Of a stretch of 43,913 nucleotides of DNA, positions 8,121 to 17,012 are shown one piece after another (within the stretch, counting starts at the first letter, position 1; every line of letters starts with the position of its first letter). The notes under the pieces are model-generated. The model was not told where the DNA came from and did not search any database. It saw only the letters and a list, made by a program, of their open reading frames with translations. The position numbers and the translations under genes were made by a program. This stretch comes from Tidjanibacter sp. (GTDB taxonomy: Bacteria; Bacteroidota; Bacteroidia; Bacteroidales; Rikenellaceae): NCBI GenBank assembly GCA_017936005.1, contig JAGBGK010000043.1:1-43913 (forward strand), in the 5' to 3' direction.

Positions 8121-9666
8121 ATTTTGCGTAGGCTACCGCACGCGTCTCACGAATAACCGTAATCTTAACCTGACCGGGATAGGTCATCTCGTCCTGAATC
8201 TTCTTGGCGATATCACGACTGAGCTGCTCGCTGTCGGCATCCGAAATCTTCTCGGCACCAACGATAACCCTCAACTCCCTACCTGCCTGAATTGCGTAGG
8301 TCTTCATCACACCGGGGTATGAGAGTGCTATGCTCTCCATCTCTTTGAGTCGCTTGATATAGCTCTCCACAATCTCGCTCCTTGCACCGGGACGAGCACC
8401 CGAAATGGCGTCGCACACCTGTACGATGGGGGCGATGAGCGAGTTCATCTCCACCTCCTCGTGGTGCGAACCCACAGCGTTGCACACCTCGGGTTTCTCT
8501 TTGAACTTCTCGCAGAGTTTCATGCCGATGATTGCGTGTGGCAACTCGGGCTCGTCATCGGGCACCTTGCCGATGTCGTGCAACAGACCTGCCCTGCGTG
8601 CATTCTTCACATTGAGGCCCAACTCGGCAGCCATAATACCACACAGGTTGGCCGTCTCGCGTGCGTGCTGCAAGAGGTTCTGACCATAGGAAGAGCGGTA
8701 TTTCATCTTACCGATGAGCCTAACGAGTTCGGGATTCATATTGTGGATACCAAGGTCGATGATGGTACGCTTACCCACCTCGGCAATCTCCTCCTCAATC
8801 TGTTTCTTAACCTTGGTAACGACCTCCTCAATGCGTGCGGGGTGGATACGTCCGTCGGTTACGAGCTGGTGGAGTGCAAGGCGTGCAATCTCCCTACGCA
8901 CGGGGTCGAAGCCCGAAAGGATGATAGCGTCGGGGGTGTCGTCCACGATAATCTCCACACCCGTTGCGGCCTCCAAAGCACGGATGTTACGGCCCTCACG
9001 ACCAATGATGCGGCCCTTGACCTCGTCGCTGTCGATGTTGAACACCGTTACGGAGTTTTCAATGGCGGTCTCGGTGGCAACCCTCTGGATGGTCTGCACC
9101 ACGATACGTTTAGCCTCCTTGCTGGCGGTCAGTTTAGCCTCCTCAATGGTCTCGCTGATGTAGGTCTGTGCATCCCTCTCGGCCTCGGCCTTCATATTCT
9201 CGATGAGGATATTCTTTGCCTCCTCCGAGCTGATACCACCAATCTGTTCGAGCTTAATGTTCTGCTCCTTGATGATGCGCTCGGCCTCCTCTTTACGTTT
9301 TTCGAGGTGGGCGAGTTGTGCTGCCACCTGCTCTTTCTGTTTGTCGAGTTCGTTGTTTTTCTTATCCAACTCGGAGCGTTGCTGGTTGAGATTGTTCTCC
9401 TGCTGTTTGATACCCTGCTCACGCTGGTTGAGCTTCTGGTTGCGCTCGTTCACGGTGCGGTCGTGCTCACGTTTGAGTTCGAGGAAACGCTCCTTTGCCT
9501 GCAACTCTTTCTCCTTGCGAATCATCTCGCCCTCGGCCTTGGCGGCCTCCACGAGAGCCTCACGTCGCTTGCGGACGGTGGTCTTGGTTATGGCATTGCT
9601 AACCACGATGTAGGTACCCACACCCGCTGTGGCCGCAATGACCGCTGTTAATACTATTGTTATCAT
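8119..9666 (-). CDS. rny: Ribonuclease Y
   Basis: A 515-residue membrane-anchored endoribonuclease that starts mRNA decay. One N-terminal membrane helix (residues about 2-25) is followed by a long charged coiled coil (about 30-190), a KH RNA-binding domain ([15 protein letters not shown] near 217-231) and an HD metal-dependent phosphohydrolase domain with LLHDIGK near 358. Length and domain order are standard. It lies downstream of zapA and 6S RNA on the same strand. No good consensus promoter was seen in 9667-9754, so transcription may come from upstream, past the 6S terminator. The structured element at 7992-8120 follows its stop codon directly. Confidence 0.95.
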   Translation of the reverse strand: MITIVLTAVIAATAGVGTYIVVSNAITKTTVRKRREALVEAAKAEGEMIRKEKELQAKERFLELKREHDRTVNERNQKLNQREQGIKQQENNLNQQRSELDKKNNELDKQKEQVAAQLAHLEKRKEEAERIIKEQNIKLEQIGGISSEEAKNILIENMKAEAERDAQTYISETIEEAKLTASKEAKRIVVQTIQRVATETAIENSVTVFNIDSDEVKGRIIGREGRNIRALEAATGVEIIVDDTPDAIILSGFDPVRREIARLALHQLVTDGRIHPARIEEVVTKVKKQIEEEIAEVGKRTIIDLGIHNMNPELVRLIGKMKYRSSYGQNLLQHARETANLCGIMAAELGLNVKNARRAGLLHDIGKVPDDEPELPHAIIGMKLCEKFKEKPEVCNAVGSHHEEVEMNSLIAPIVQVCDAISGARPGARSEIVESYIKRLKEMESIALSYPGVMKTYAIQAGRELRVIVGAEKISDADSEQLSRDIAKKIQDEMTYPGQVKITVIRETRAVAYAK

Positions 9667-9746
9667 AATTGTTCTTGTGTTTTGTTGTTAAAAAAGTGTT
9701 ATCTCTGTTTTGTTGTTTTATGTTTTTCGTTTGCTGTATTATCGTA

Positions 9747-9964
9747 ACAAAAAACCCACATAGGATTCCATTTAATTGTTTGACGAAACTACCAAGTCGT
9801 CATGTGTGAGAGCTCCGTATTTGCATCGCAAACGTCCAACGGCATCGGGAGCAAGCTCCGGACACTCCCCCGTGCGGGGTCACCCAGGCCTGTTTTTGAC
9901 ACTACGAGTAACTCTCAATAGTTAAAGTGTTGAGTTTCGCAAATCTGAATGGAATCTATGCGGG
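9747..9964 (-). ncRNA. ssrS: 6S RNA
   Basis: 6S RNA binds the housekeeping RNA polymerase holoenzyme by mimicking an open promoter. On the minus strand the 5' part (9964 downwards) and 3' part (to 9755) form a closing stem of about 17 bp with one bulge: CCC, a G-U wobble, CATAG, then ATTCCATT against their complements. The wobble exists only on the minus strand, which fixes orientation. A U7 run follows at 9754-9748, as in an intrinsic terminator. The interior contains a GC-rich apical arm (GGGGGAGTGTCCGGAGC) of the kind seen in Bacteroidales 6S RNA, with a mostly unpaired central region. The location between zapA and rny supports the call. Ends are approximate. Confidence 0.8.
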
Positions 9965-10001
9965 TAGATTTTTCAGTTGTGTATTTCCAATGAACTTGTT
10001 T

Positions 10002-10029
10002 CCGTCAACCGTCAACCGTCGACCGTCGA
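10002..10029. repeat. Heptamer array CCGTCRA x4, right flank of the 6S-rny block
   Basis: Units CCGTCAA, CCGTCAA, CCGTCGA, CCGTCGA lie just 3' of the zapA stop codon. They are the reverse complement of the unit at 7963-7990. Confidence 0.85.
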
Positions 10030-10044
10030 CCGGCAAGTGGAGGC

Positions 10045-10335
10045 CTACTCCAACTTGGAGAGGTAGGCATCGAGTGTGCGCTCGATTTTGGTCAACTCGG
10101 CCAGGTCGTCGTCAATATTTCGGGCGGTAGCCTGCTCCACATTTTGGAGAGCTAACTGCAAAGCTGCCATCGCCAAACAGCCCTCTTTGTCCATACGATA
10201 CTTGGACTCGATGGTTGCCACCCAGCGGTTTATCTCCTTCTCGGCTTTACGATACAACTCCTCCTTTGCGCGCTCAATTCGTAGTGGATACTTCTTGCCG
10301 GCAATATCAAGGTGTATGTTCAACAACTCTGCCAT
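10045..10335 (-). CDS. zapA: Cell division protein ZapA
   Basis: A 96-residue cytoplasmic protein that bundles FtsZ filaments at the Z ring. The N-terminal beta-alpha head (LNIHLDIAGKKYPLRIERAKEE) and C-terminal coiled coil (about residues 55-96) match ZapA in order and length. It lies 62 bp downstream of a small coiled-coil gene on the same strand and upstream of 6S RNA, an association also known in other bacteria. Confidence 0.9.
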   Translation of the reverse strand: MAELLNIHLDIAGKKYPLRIERAKEELYRKAEKEINRWVATIESKYRMDKEGCLAMAALQLALQNVEQATARNIDDDLAELTKIERTLDAYLSKLE

Positions 10336-10397
10336 TGTTCTCTGTGGTACTTCCCTTTGTGGGTTTTCTTATCTTTGGTGTGTGCTCCTACGTTTCT

Positions 10398-10691
10398 CTA
10401 TCTACTAACCAACGCAATGCACCTATCAATCTCCCGCATAAGCCTGTTGATTTGTGCCTTTGCTCTCTTCTTGGCTGCTTCGTCCTGTGTACCTCCGAAG
10501 CCCTCTCCGAGTTCGAGGAGAGAGATTTTTCGTTGCAGGACGTCGATTTTTTCACGCAACTCGCGGTTTTCCATTTTCAGTTTATCCTTCTCGCCGACGA
10601 GCGTCGCACACTCCTTGCGCAGACGGGTGTTGTCCTCAATCACTCGTCCCACCTTTTCGGCCAAAGAATCCACTATTTGCTGTTTTGCCAT
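10398..10691 (-). CDS. Small coiled-coil protein upstream of zapA (ZapB-like)
   Basis: The product is 97 residues, highly charged and almost entirely heptad-patterned (VEDNTRLRKECATLVGEKDK and onwards), with no signal peptide or membrane segment. Size, coiled coil and position directly before zapA suggest a ZapB-type division factor, but sequence alone does not prove this. It has its own consensus promoter at 10739-10769 and probably heads a unit with zapA. Confidence 0.7.
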   Translation of the reverse strand: MAKQQIVDSLAEKVGRVIEDNTRLRKECATLVGEKDKLKMENRELREKIDVLQRKISLLELGEGFGGTQDEAAKKRAKAQINRLMREIDRCIALVSR

Positions 10692-10738
10692 TGCTCAAAA
10701 AAATCCGTTGCACCAATTCGTGCACACCTATACATCTA

Positions 10739-10769
10739 CAAAGTTAGTGTTTTTTTCTCGGCCTGCAAA
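10739..10769 (-). promoter_or_regulatory. Promoter of the coiled-coil/zapA unit
   Basis: On the minus strand, TTTG (10769-10766), a 19-bp spacer and TAACTTTG (10746-10739), 47 nt before the ATG at 10691. Full consensus. Confidence 0.75.
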
Positions 10770-10798
10770 CTTTTTGGCTCAACTTTTTTTTACCAGAC

Positions 10799-10829
10799 TT
10801 GCAACTACACACAAAATTACCTACATTTG
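10799..10829 (+). promoter_or_regulatory. Promoter of the acyltransferase gene
   Basis: TTG (10799-10801), a 20-bp spacer and TACATTTG (10822-10829), 53 nt before the ATG at 10883. Confidence 0.65.
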
Positions 10830-10882
10830 TGATTGAATCCCAAATTATTACCAATTTACCAACTTACAATTTACTTACTATT

Positions 10883-11989
10883 ATGAAGAATCGTTATCAT
10901 TTTCTCGACAACCTGCGCTGGGCGACAGTGTTGTTGGTGCTCTTCTACCACGTTTTCTACAACTACAACTCTCTTGGAGTCTTTGGAGCCATAGGCGGTT
11001 TTGCCGACCACCAATGGCAGGACATCTTCTGCACACTCCTAAACCCGTGGTTTATGACTCTGCTGTTTGTGGTCGCAGGCGCATCGAGTCGTTATGCACT
11101 CCAAAGGCGTACCCCACAAGAGTTCCGCCGCGAGCGCACACGTAAACTACTCGTCCCCTCCACCATTGGCCTTATGGTCTTTGGCTGGGTGTTGGGGTGG
11201 CTGAATATGACCATTGCAAACGCCCCGATACCCGAGGATGTTCCCCTCTTTGTCAAGTGGCTCATTGCGGTTGCAAGCGGCACGGGCCCGCTGTGGTTCA
11301 TCCAAAACCTCTTTGGTTTCTCGCTCCTGCTCCTGCTGGTGCGCAAAGTAGTTGATGCCGACAAGGTTGACAGGTGGCTCACAAACCTACCCCAATGGGG
11401 CGTGGGCCTCGTGATGGTGGGCTTCTTCGGCCTGCTGTGGCTTGCCTCACAGAGCCAAATTGACAACCCCACCGCAGCACAAGGGCTCTTCAACCTCCAC
11501 CGCCCTGTGTTCTACCTTGTGGGCTTCCTTTGTGGCTACTACATCTTCTCCTCGGAGCGACTACACCGCTACCTTGCCGAGCGTGCCGAGGTGCTGATTG
11601 TGGCGGCTGTGGTGGCGGCTGTGGCCTTCTGCACGAAGTTCTACGGCAAGGACTACACCTCACCCGAAGTAGTACAAGGCTTTTGGTGCAACCTCTACTG
11701 CTGGGCGATGACACTTGCTATGCTTGGTGCGTTCCGCCGTTGGGCCGACACAATCTCGCCCTTTGCGAACTATATGAGCCGCAGCAGTTTTGGCCTCTAC
11801 ATTGTACACATGACCGTTTGCACGGCGGCTTGCTGGTGGCTCAAAACGAGCGGCCTCCCATTGTGGGGCACCTACACTGCGGCCCTTGCACTCACCTTCA
11901 TAGGGTCGTTTCTGCTGTGGGAGATACTGCACCGCATACCCTTGTTGCGCTGGTGCATCTTCGGCATCAAAAAGAGCCGTAGGGCATAG
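10883..11989 (+). CDS. Acyltransferase 3 family membrane protein
   Basis: A 368-residue polytopic inner-membrane protein, about ten hydrophobic helices, starting MKNRYHFLDNLRWATVLLVLFYH. The early R and H (LRW...LFYH) fit the catalytic His and Arg of the acyltransferase-3 (OafA/OpgC-like) family, which transfers acetyl or other acyl groups to periplasmic or surface glycans. The ATG at 10883 was chosen rather than an upstream in-frame ATG at 10799 because the latter would precede the promoter start point and add a non-family leader. It is monocistronic and converges with the operon on the other strand. Its acceptor cannot be predicted. Confidence 0.85.
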   Translation: MKNRYHFLDNLRWATVLLVLFYHVFYNYNSLGVFGAIGGFADHQWQDIFCTLLNPWFMTLLFVVAGASSRYALQRRTPQEFRRERTRKLLVPSTIGLMVFGWVLGWLNMTIANAPIPEDVPLFVKWLIAVASGTGPLWFIQNLFGFSLLLLLVRKVVDADKVDRWLTNLPQWGVGLVMVGFFGLLWLASQSQIDNPTAAQGLFNLHRPVFYLVGFLCGYYIFSSERLHRYLAERAEVLIVAAVVAAVAFCTKFYGKDYTSPEVVQGFWCNLYCWAMTLAMLGAFRRWADTISPFANYMSRSSFGLYIVHMTVCTAACWWLKTSGLPLWGTYTAALALTFIGSFLLWEILHRIPLLRWCIFGIKKSRRA

Positions 11990-11991
11990 AC

Positions 11992-12056
11992 AACCATTGG
12001 GATTTCAAGATAACAGCAAGGGCTAACCATTGGGATTTCAAGACAACAACAAGGGC
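11992..12056. repeat. Two-copy direct repeat, period 33
   Basis: AACCATTGGGATTTCAAGA is followed by a CAAC/AAGGGC tail at 11992-12023 and again at 12025-12056 with two or three differences. The second copy runs into the left arm of the terminator hairpin. Confidence 0.8.
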
Positions 12057-12082
12057 GATAGGTACAGTTCCTATCGCCCTTG
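12050..12082. terminator. Bidirectional hairpin between converging genes
   Basis: A perfect 13-bp stem, CAAGGGCGATAGG (12050-12062) with CCTATCGCCCTTG (12070-12082), and a 7-nt loop lie between the acyltransferase stop (11989, plus) and the TonB receptor stop (12106, minus). The T-runs on both sides are weak. It probably ends both the acyltransferase transcript and the long operon. Confidence 0.65.
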
Positions 12083-12105
12083 CTGTTTCTCTCTGCACGC
12101 ACCCC

Positions 12106-14970
12106 CTACTTATCCACGTGTTTGATGCCCACACGTTGGTAGTGGCGGATGTTGTAGACAAACTGCACCGCCACATAGCGTCCCACACCTCGGTTGGTAA
12201 CCTCCGAGATGGCCGTGGTGCTCACCGTACGGCGGTGGATTATCGCACTCTGATTGAACAGGTCGTTGACACCGATGCTTATCTCGCCCAGATTGCGTGG
12301 CAGCACCCTGTGACCGAGGTAGATGTTACACAAGGCGTAGGAGTAGTGGTAGGAGGTCCCCACCGCATTGTAGTCATTCCACGACACAGAGGTCGAAAAA
12401 GTAAAATTGTGAGGCGTAACATATTTGAGTTCACCGGTGGCAACTTGGGTGATGTTGTCGTTGCGTGCAAAACCCTCCATAAAGCGTGTTTGCGACTTGG
12501 TGTAGGTACCGCTATACGAGAGCGTAAAGTCGAGCCACTCGCTGATGTTGCTACTCAGCACCGCACCCAACTCGCCCCAGGTGTTCTCCAATTTGAGGTG
12601 CTCGCCATTGAGGATACTCGGCACACGTCCTGCACCAACCGTACCTCGGATGTTGAAATTGCTCTTGATGAAGTGGAGCGGAATGCCATACACAGCCCTC
12701 ACTCTCAGGTCCCAATAGCCCTTCATATTCACCGGCTTGGCAAATTGGTTACCCTCGCCGAGCAACTCTCCGTCGGGGAGCACATAGTCGGGCTGGTCGA
12801 CAATCAACTCATCGGCGATGTAGCGGTTGTTGAGCCTCAGTCGTGTGGTCAGCGAGAGGGATGTGCCACGGCTTGGTATGGTGCGAAGATAGTTGACATC
12901 AATATCGTGCAGGTAGGACTGTTTCAGGTTGGGGTTACCGATACGCAAGAACTGCGAGGAGGAGGTGTTCATCACATTCTGCAACTGTGCAGGCCCCGGA
13001 TTGCTAATCTTACTTGTGGCATTCACCCTGATTCTATTGAGCGGGTTGAAGTTGTAGTTACCCACCAACGAGTAGGTCAAATCGCCATAGGTTTGCCTAA
13101 CGATGTCGTCTTTGGGAAGGGTGTAGAGGCCCACATAGTCGACCAGCTGGTAGAACAGACCACCCGTGATGGAACTCTTGCCCTTACCATATTTATAATT
13201 AAGGCCCACTCGATGGGTGGTGTAGTCCACACGGAACACATTGGAGAGGTCCCCACGGAAGTGTTCCTCGCTCCACGAGGTCACATCCCCGACATCCTTG
13301 GAGCTCTTGTAGATTTTCTTGTCGGTGGCCGAGCCGTTGAAGATTAGTCGGTAGGAAGCAGATAGCACCGCCCTGCGAGAGACGGGTTTGGTGTAGGTGG
13401 TCGTGGCCGTGATGTTGTAGCCGGGGATGGTGCGCAGCTGATTTTGAAAACTCTTCGAACTCGCCCTCTCCGGCTCCAAGACCACATCGTCAATGTTCTT
13501 GAAGTTGTACTGCTCCTGCAACGAAGTCATACCACTGCCATTGTAGCGCGTGTAGAGCGAGAGGCTGAAATACTCCCTCTTCTGTTTGAGGCGTATGTTG
13601 TAGGATAGGTTGTTTGCGAGCGAGTAGTTGTAGTTGTCCACGTCGGAGAGCACCCTACGGCGGTAGACAAAGGTTGTATCCACCCCGCCATAGAGGTTGT
13701 CGGTACGACTGAGGGTGGTGGTAAAGGAGCCACTCTCCTGCCACGACAGCTGCGGGCGCAGAGTGATGGAGTGCTTGGAATTGAGAGGAATGTCTATACG
13801 CCCACCAAATTGGTGTGTACCACGGTCGGTGTGGCTCTCTGCCACAGCGTCATAGAGCACACTCTTATCCGTGGGTGTGAATGTTTCTCGGTCGGTGTTT
13901 GTGGTATTGTCGTTGTCTATGGTGTTGAAGAAGTAGAAGAGCGACACCTTGCCTGTGAGCTTCTTCTTTCCCACCTTGAAGCGGTCGTTGTAGTTGACAC
14001 CGAACGACCCCACTGTGCTGAGTCCATTGATTGGTTTCACGTTGAAGATACCATTGTTGGCCGTATCACCCACCGAGGCCACATCCTCTGCCGAGAAGTT
14101 GTATTGGCTCACATTGTTCCACAGTCCGATGAGTGCCACGTGCATATCGCCATTCAGGCGGTTGAGATTACCACCTGCAATACCCTTACCTTCGTTGCCC
14201 ACACCGAGCTGGGTTTTACCGAACCAACCATTGCGTTTATCCTCGGCGGTGATGATGTTGATGGCCATATATCCCTCACCATCGTCCACACCTGTCATTT
14301 CGGCCTGCTCGGAGAGGTGATAGTAGGTTTCTATTCTCTCAATCATATCGGCCGGTATGTTCTTCACAGCAGCCATAGGGTCGTTACCGAAGAACTCCCT
14401 ACCATCCACATACACCCTCTTAACATTGCGTCCGTGCACCTCAATGCCGGTGTCACTAACCGCCACACCGGGCATTTTGGCCAACATACGGTGTGCATTG
14501 GCATCGGCCGACACCTTGAACGCCGAAGCGTTGTAGACCACCGTGTCGCCCTTTATGGAGGTACGCATCATCGAGCCATTGATGCTCACGTCCTCCATCA
14601 CTATACTCGATGTTTTGAGCCGCAAGGTACCCAGGTTGACCGCCTTACCCGACTTGGTCTCAAACTCCTTTTGGAGCGTTTCGTAGCCGAGGTACTCCAC
14701 CGACAACGTGTAGGCTCCACCAATGGGTAGAGGCAATTCGAAGGCCCCCTTGTAGCCCGATGTTACGATGGCGACACGCTCCCCTTTGGGCTGCGCCACC
14801 ACCTCCACAACAGCTCCGAGTACAGCCTCACCGGTGGTCTTGTCGGCAACCGTTCCCGACACCACACACTGCCCCTGCGACATCGCCGAGCCCACGCTCA
14901 ACAACATCGCCACCGCCACACACAACAGCCTCCTTATTACACCTATTCGTCCGCTCAAATCGTCACTCAT
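12106..14970 (-). CDS. TonB-dependent receptor with beta-barrel of the OMP_b-brl_3 type
   Basis: A 954-residue outer-membrane protein. A signal peptide with a long n-region (cleavage near SAMSQG, residue 31) is followed by a carboxypeptidase-regulatory-like domain (VSGTVADKTTGEAVLGAVVE, about 37-115), a plug-like region (about 130-225, with YVDGREFFGNDPMAAVKNIPADMIERIE) and a long barrel. Unlike the SusC at 27357-30488 it has no SusD next to it. It is the last gene of the operon, 29 bp after a propeller gene, so it may take up a small product or metal-bound ligand. Ligand unknown. The start is uncertain by a few residues. Confidence 0.85.
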   Translation of the reverse strand: MSDDLSGRIGVIRRLLCVAVAMLLSVGSAMSQGQCVVSGTVADKTTGEAVLGAVVEVVAQPKGERVAIVTSGYKGAFELPLPIGGAYTLSVEYLGYETLQKEFETKSGKAVNLGTLRLKTSSIVMEDVSINGSMMRTSIKGDTVVYNASAFKVSADANAHRMLAKMPGVAVSDTGIEVHGRNVKRVYVDGREFFGNDPMAAVKNIPADMIERIETYYHLSEQAEMTGVDDGEGYMAINIITAEDKRNGWFGKTQLGVGNEGKGIAGGNLNRLNGDMHVALIGLWNNVSQYNFSAEDVASVGDTANNGIFNVKPINGLSTVGSFGVNYNDRFKVGKKKLTGKVSLFYFFNTIDNDNTTNTDRETFTPTDKSVLYDAVAESHTDRGTHQFGGRIDIPLNSKHSITLRPQLSWQESGSFTTTLSRTDNLYGGVDTTFVYRRRVLSDVDNYNYSLANNLSYNIRLKQKREYFSLSLYTRYNGSGMTSLQEQYNFKNIDDVVLEPERASSKSFQNQLRTIPGYNITATTTYTKPVSRRAVLSASYRLIFNGSATDKKIYKSSKDVGDVTSWSEEHFRGDLSNVFRVDYTTHRVGLNYKYGKGKSSITGGLFYQLVDYVGLYTLPKDDIVRQTYGDLTYSLVGNYNFNPLNRIRVNATSKISNPGPAQLQNVMNTSSSQFLRIGNPNLKQSYLHDIDVNYLRTIPSRGTSLSLTTRLRLNNRYIADELIVDQPDYVLPDGELLGEGNQFAKPVNMKGYWDLRVRAVYGIPLHFIKSNFNIRGTVGAGRVPSILNGEHLKLENTWGELGAVLSSNISEWLDFTLSYSGTYTKSQTRFMEGFARNDNITQVATGELKYVTPHNFTFSTSVSWNDYNAVGTSYHYSYALCNIYLGHRVLPRNLGEISIGVNDLFNQSAIIHRRTVSTTAISEVTNRGVGRYVAVQFVYNIRHYQRVGIKHVDK

Positions 14971-14999
14971 TCACTCTAACCCCTGCCGACACTGCCCCA

Positions 15000-17003
15000 C
15001 TACCACAATGATATGGTGCGTACAAGGTCATTCTTTGAAAAATAGTACATCTGTCCGCAATCGCATCCCACCAGCAGACCACCCTCGCCTAACGGGCAGA
15101 AGGTGGGAGAGATGGATGCGGTGCCAATATTGAAGTCTTTACCCTTGAAAAGCAACTGCTTGGGATGGGCAAAGCTGATGTTCACATTGGAGCCAATGTT
15201 CTCAAAGTAGAGAACGTTGAGTCCTTTGGTCGGGAATCGCGAATATGGGAGTCCTTTCACGGGCGAAGGGAACGAAGCCGTGATGGGTGCACCCACCAAG
15301 AGGTCCACATCGCCATCTTCATCCCAATCCACCAAGTGTAGTTTCTCCCTACCACGCTCGGAGAGTGAGGAGTCCACCTGCTGACGATAGCCGGTGATGT
15401 GGTCGGAGTAGTAGAGCGTAGCCTCGCCCCTATCGACCACAGCGTTACCAACCCTACGTTCATAGACGTGTATCTCATCCTCTTGGTCCATCGCCACAAG
15501 TATGGTTTGTCCGTCCACATTGGCCACCGCAGGCCTTGTGCGCCACACTCCGCAAATCTCCATATAGTCGCGCATAATCTTCTGTCGTACACCGAGTTGC
15601 ACCTCGCCACCACGACGCTCTCCGAGCATCACTTCGAGGATACCCTCGTTGAAGGAGTAGACCACATCCTGCACACCATCGCCATTCCAATCGACCACCG
15701 TGGGGCAAAGGTAGCCCCAACCGGACTCCATAGGGCCACCGAGCGAGTAGTAGCCAGCCCTGACTTCCACCACCTCGCCTGCACTGCGTAGATACTCGCC
15801 CACACCGAATGCAGGGGATGTGTTGGTACCATAGTTTTTGAAAAAGAGGAGGTTGCCTGCCGAGTTGCCTGCCACGATGTCGTAGCGTCCGTCGCCATCC
15901 CAATCGACCACGTTGGGTACCACCATCGAGCCTGCATACAACACACCGCCCTCCATCAACACCTCTCGGGACACAAAACCACCCTCCGAGGGTGCATAGT
16001 ACCACATCGAGCCTTCGCCCGAAGTCACAAAACCACCATCGGGCACAGAGCATACGGCTGCCACCGTCGAACGATTTTTCAGCTCACAGCCACACTCGTC
16101 AAGCGGTTGGGAAACCACTCCCTGAGCACTCACAGCCTTCATTGCTCCAAACTCGTTTGCCACCACCAGAGCACCCTCCGAGCCTGCACAACAAACCGCC
16201 GAAGGTGCAATGATTAGCTTTTCGTCAGCCACCACGGTTGCCTCGCCGAGCGGAGTCCACGAAGAGGTCTCTATCGAGAGAGTGTAGAGTGTGCCCACAG
16301 AGATTCGACCACGATAGGTACCGAGAGTGTTGTAGTAGGATAGCGACACATCGTCATCCGAGGGTGTTTCTGCCACCACCGTCAGGCCCAGCAGTGCAAG
16401 AGTGAGGGTGCTACCTTCAACACCCACAACCTCCAAGCCTACCGCCGTGGCGGGCAATCCCTCCACCGAGGTCGTTGCCACCCATTGGGTACCAAACGAA
16501 TTATCCGCCACATTGTATTTCGCCACCGAGAGGCTTCCGTTGTGATAGGCGAAGGCATAGGTACCAAGCTCGCCCACAGGGGCAATCTTCTGCGGAGCAG
16601 AGGAGCTGTTCCACGGGTATTTCGTCACCTTTCCTCCCACAGCATACACGGGATTACCTCCCGCTGTCATCTTCACGAATGTTGCCTTGTAGAGTCCGCT
16701 GTTGTCCAATCCGCCTACACCCTCCACAAAGAGGTCGGGCAAGAGGTTACCCTCTGCCACAACATCCACTCCCAACACCTTGTGCGAAAGGTTGCCTCCG
16801 AGCGCAAAGGGGGCAAGTCCGCCATTCAACGACGCACAGAGAGGCTCTCCACTCACGAGCGTAGTACCAGGCTCCACTTTCAATTCCTCGTCGTCCTTTG
16901 GCCCCTCAACCTCTGGCCCTGTGCATCCCCACACAAGGAGCAACGACAAGGCAAGGATGTGGGTTATATAAACCATATTCTCAAAAATCTTCTTCATCTC
17001 CAT
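15000..17003 (-). CDS. FG-GAP/VCBS-repeat propeller lipoprotein, paralog 1
   Basis: A 667-residue lipoprotein (lipobox LLLVWGC near residue 27) with no recognised catalytic domain. Repeated Asp-rich calcium loops mark beta-propeller blades: VVDWDGDGRYDIVAG near 363, WGYLCPTVVDWNGDG near 428, LVDWDEDGDVDLLVG near 554. It shares colinear blocks with its two neighbours over the full length, including a GPMExxWGYLCP segment and an FPSPxxGLPxSR segment after the last Asp-rich loop. The gap to the upstream paralog is only 9 bp. It is likely a surface protein that binds or processes the operon's glycan. Function is unknown. Confidence 0.82.
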   Translation of the reverse strand: MEMKKIFENMVYITHILALSLLLVWGCTGPEVEGPKDDEELKVEPGTTLVSGEPLCASLNGGLAPFALGGNLSHKVLGVDVVAEGNLLPDLFVEGVGGLDNSGLYKATFVKMTAGGNPVYAVGGKVTKYPWNSSSAPQKIAPVGELGTYAFAYHNGSLSVAKYNVADNSFGTQWVATTSVEGLPATAVGLEVVGVEGSTLTLALLGLTVVAETPSDDDVSLSYYNTLGTYRGRISVGTLYTLSIETSSWTPLGEATVVADEKLIIAPSAVCCAGSEGALVVANEFGAMKAVSAQGVVSQPLDECGCELKNRSTVAAVCSVPDGGFVTSGEGSMWYYAPSEGGFVSREVLMEGGVLYAGSMVVPNVVDWDGDGRYDIVAGNSAGNLLFFKNYGTNTSPAFGVGEYLRSAGEVVEVRAGYYSLGGPMESGWGYLCPTVVDWNGDGVQDVVYSFNEGILEVMLGERRGGEVQLGVRQKIMRDYMEICGVWRTRPAVANVDGQTILVAMDQEDEIHVYERRVGNAVVDRGEATLYYSDHITGYRQQVDSSLSERGREKLHLVDWDEDGDVDLLVGAPITASFPSPVKGLPYSRFPTKGLNVLYFENIGSNVNISFAHPKQLLFKGKDFNIGTASISPTFCPLGEGGLLVGCDCGQMYYFSKNDLVRTISLW

Positions 17004-17012
17004 CTCTGTTTT

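Noticed and set aside
12118..13347. A plus-strand gene downstream of the acyltransferase
   Set aside because: The frame lies wholly within the TonB receptor gene on the other strand and shows no recognisable protein family.
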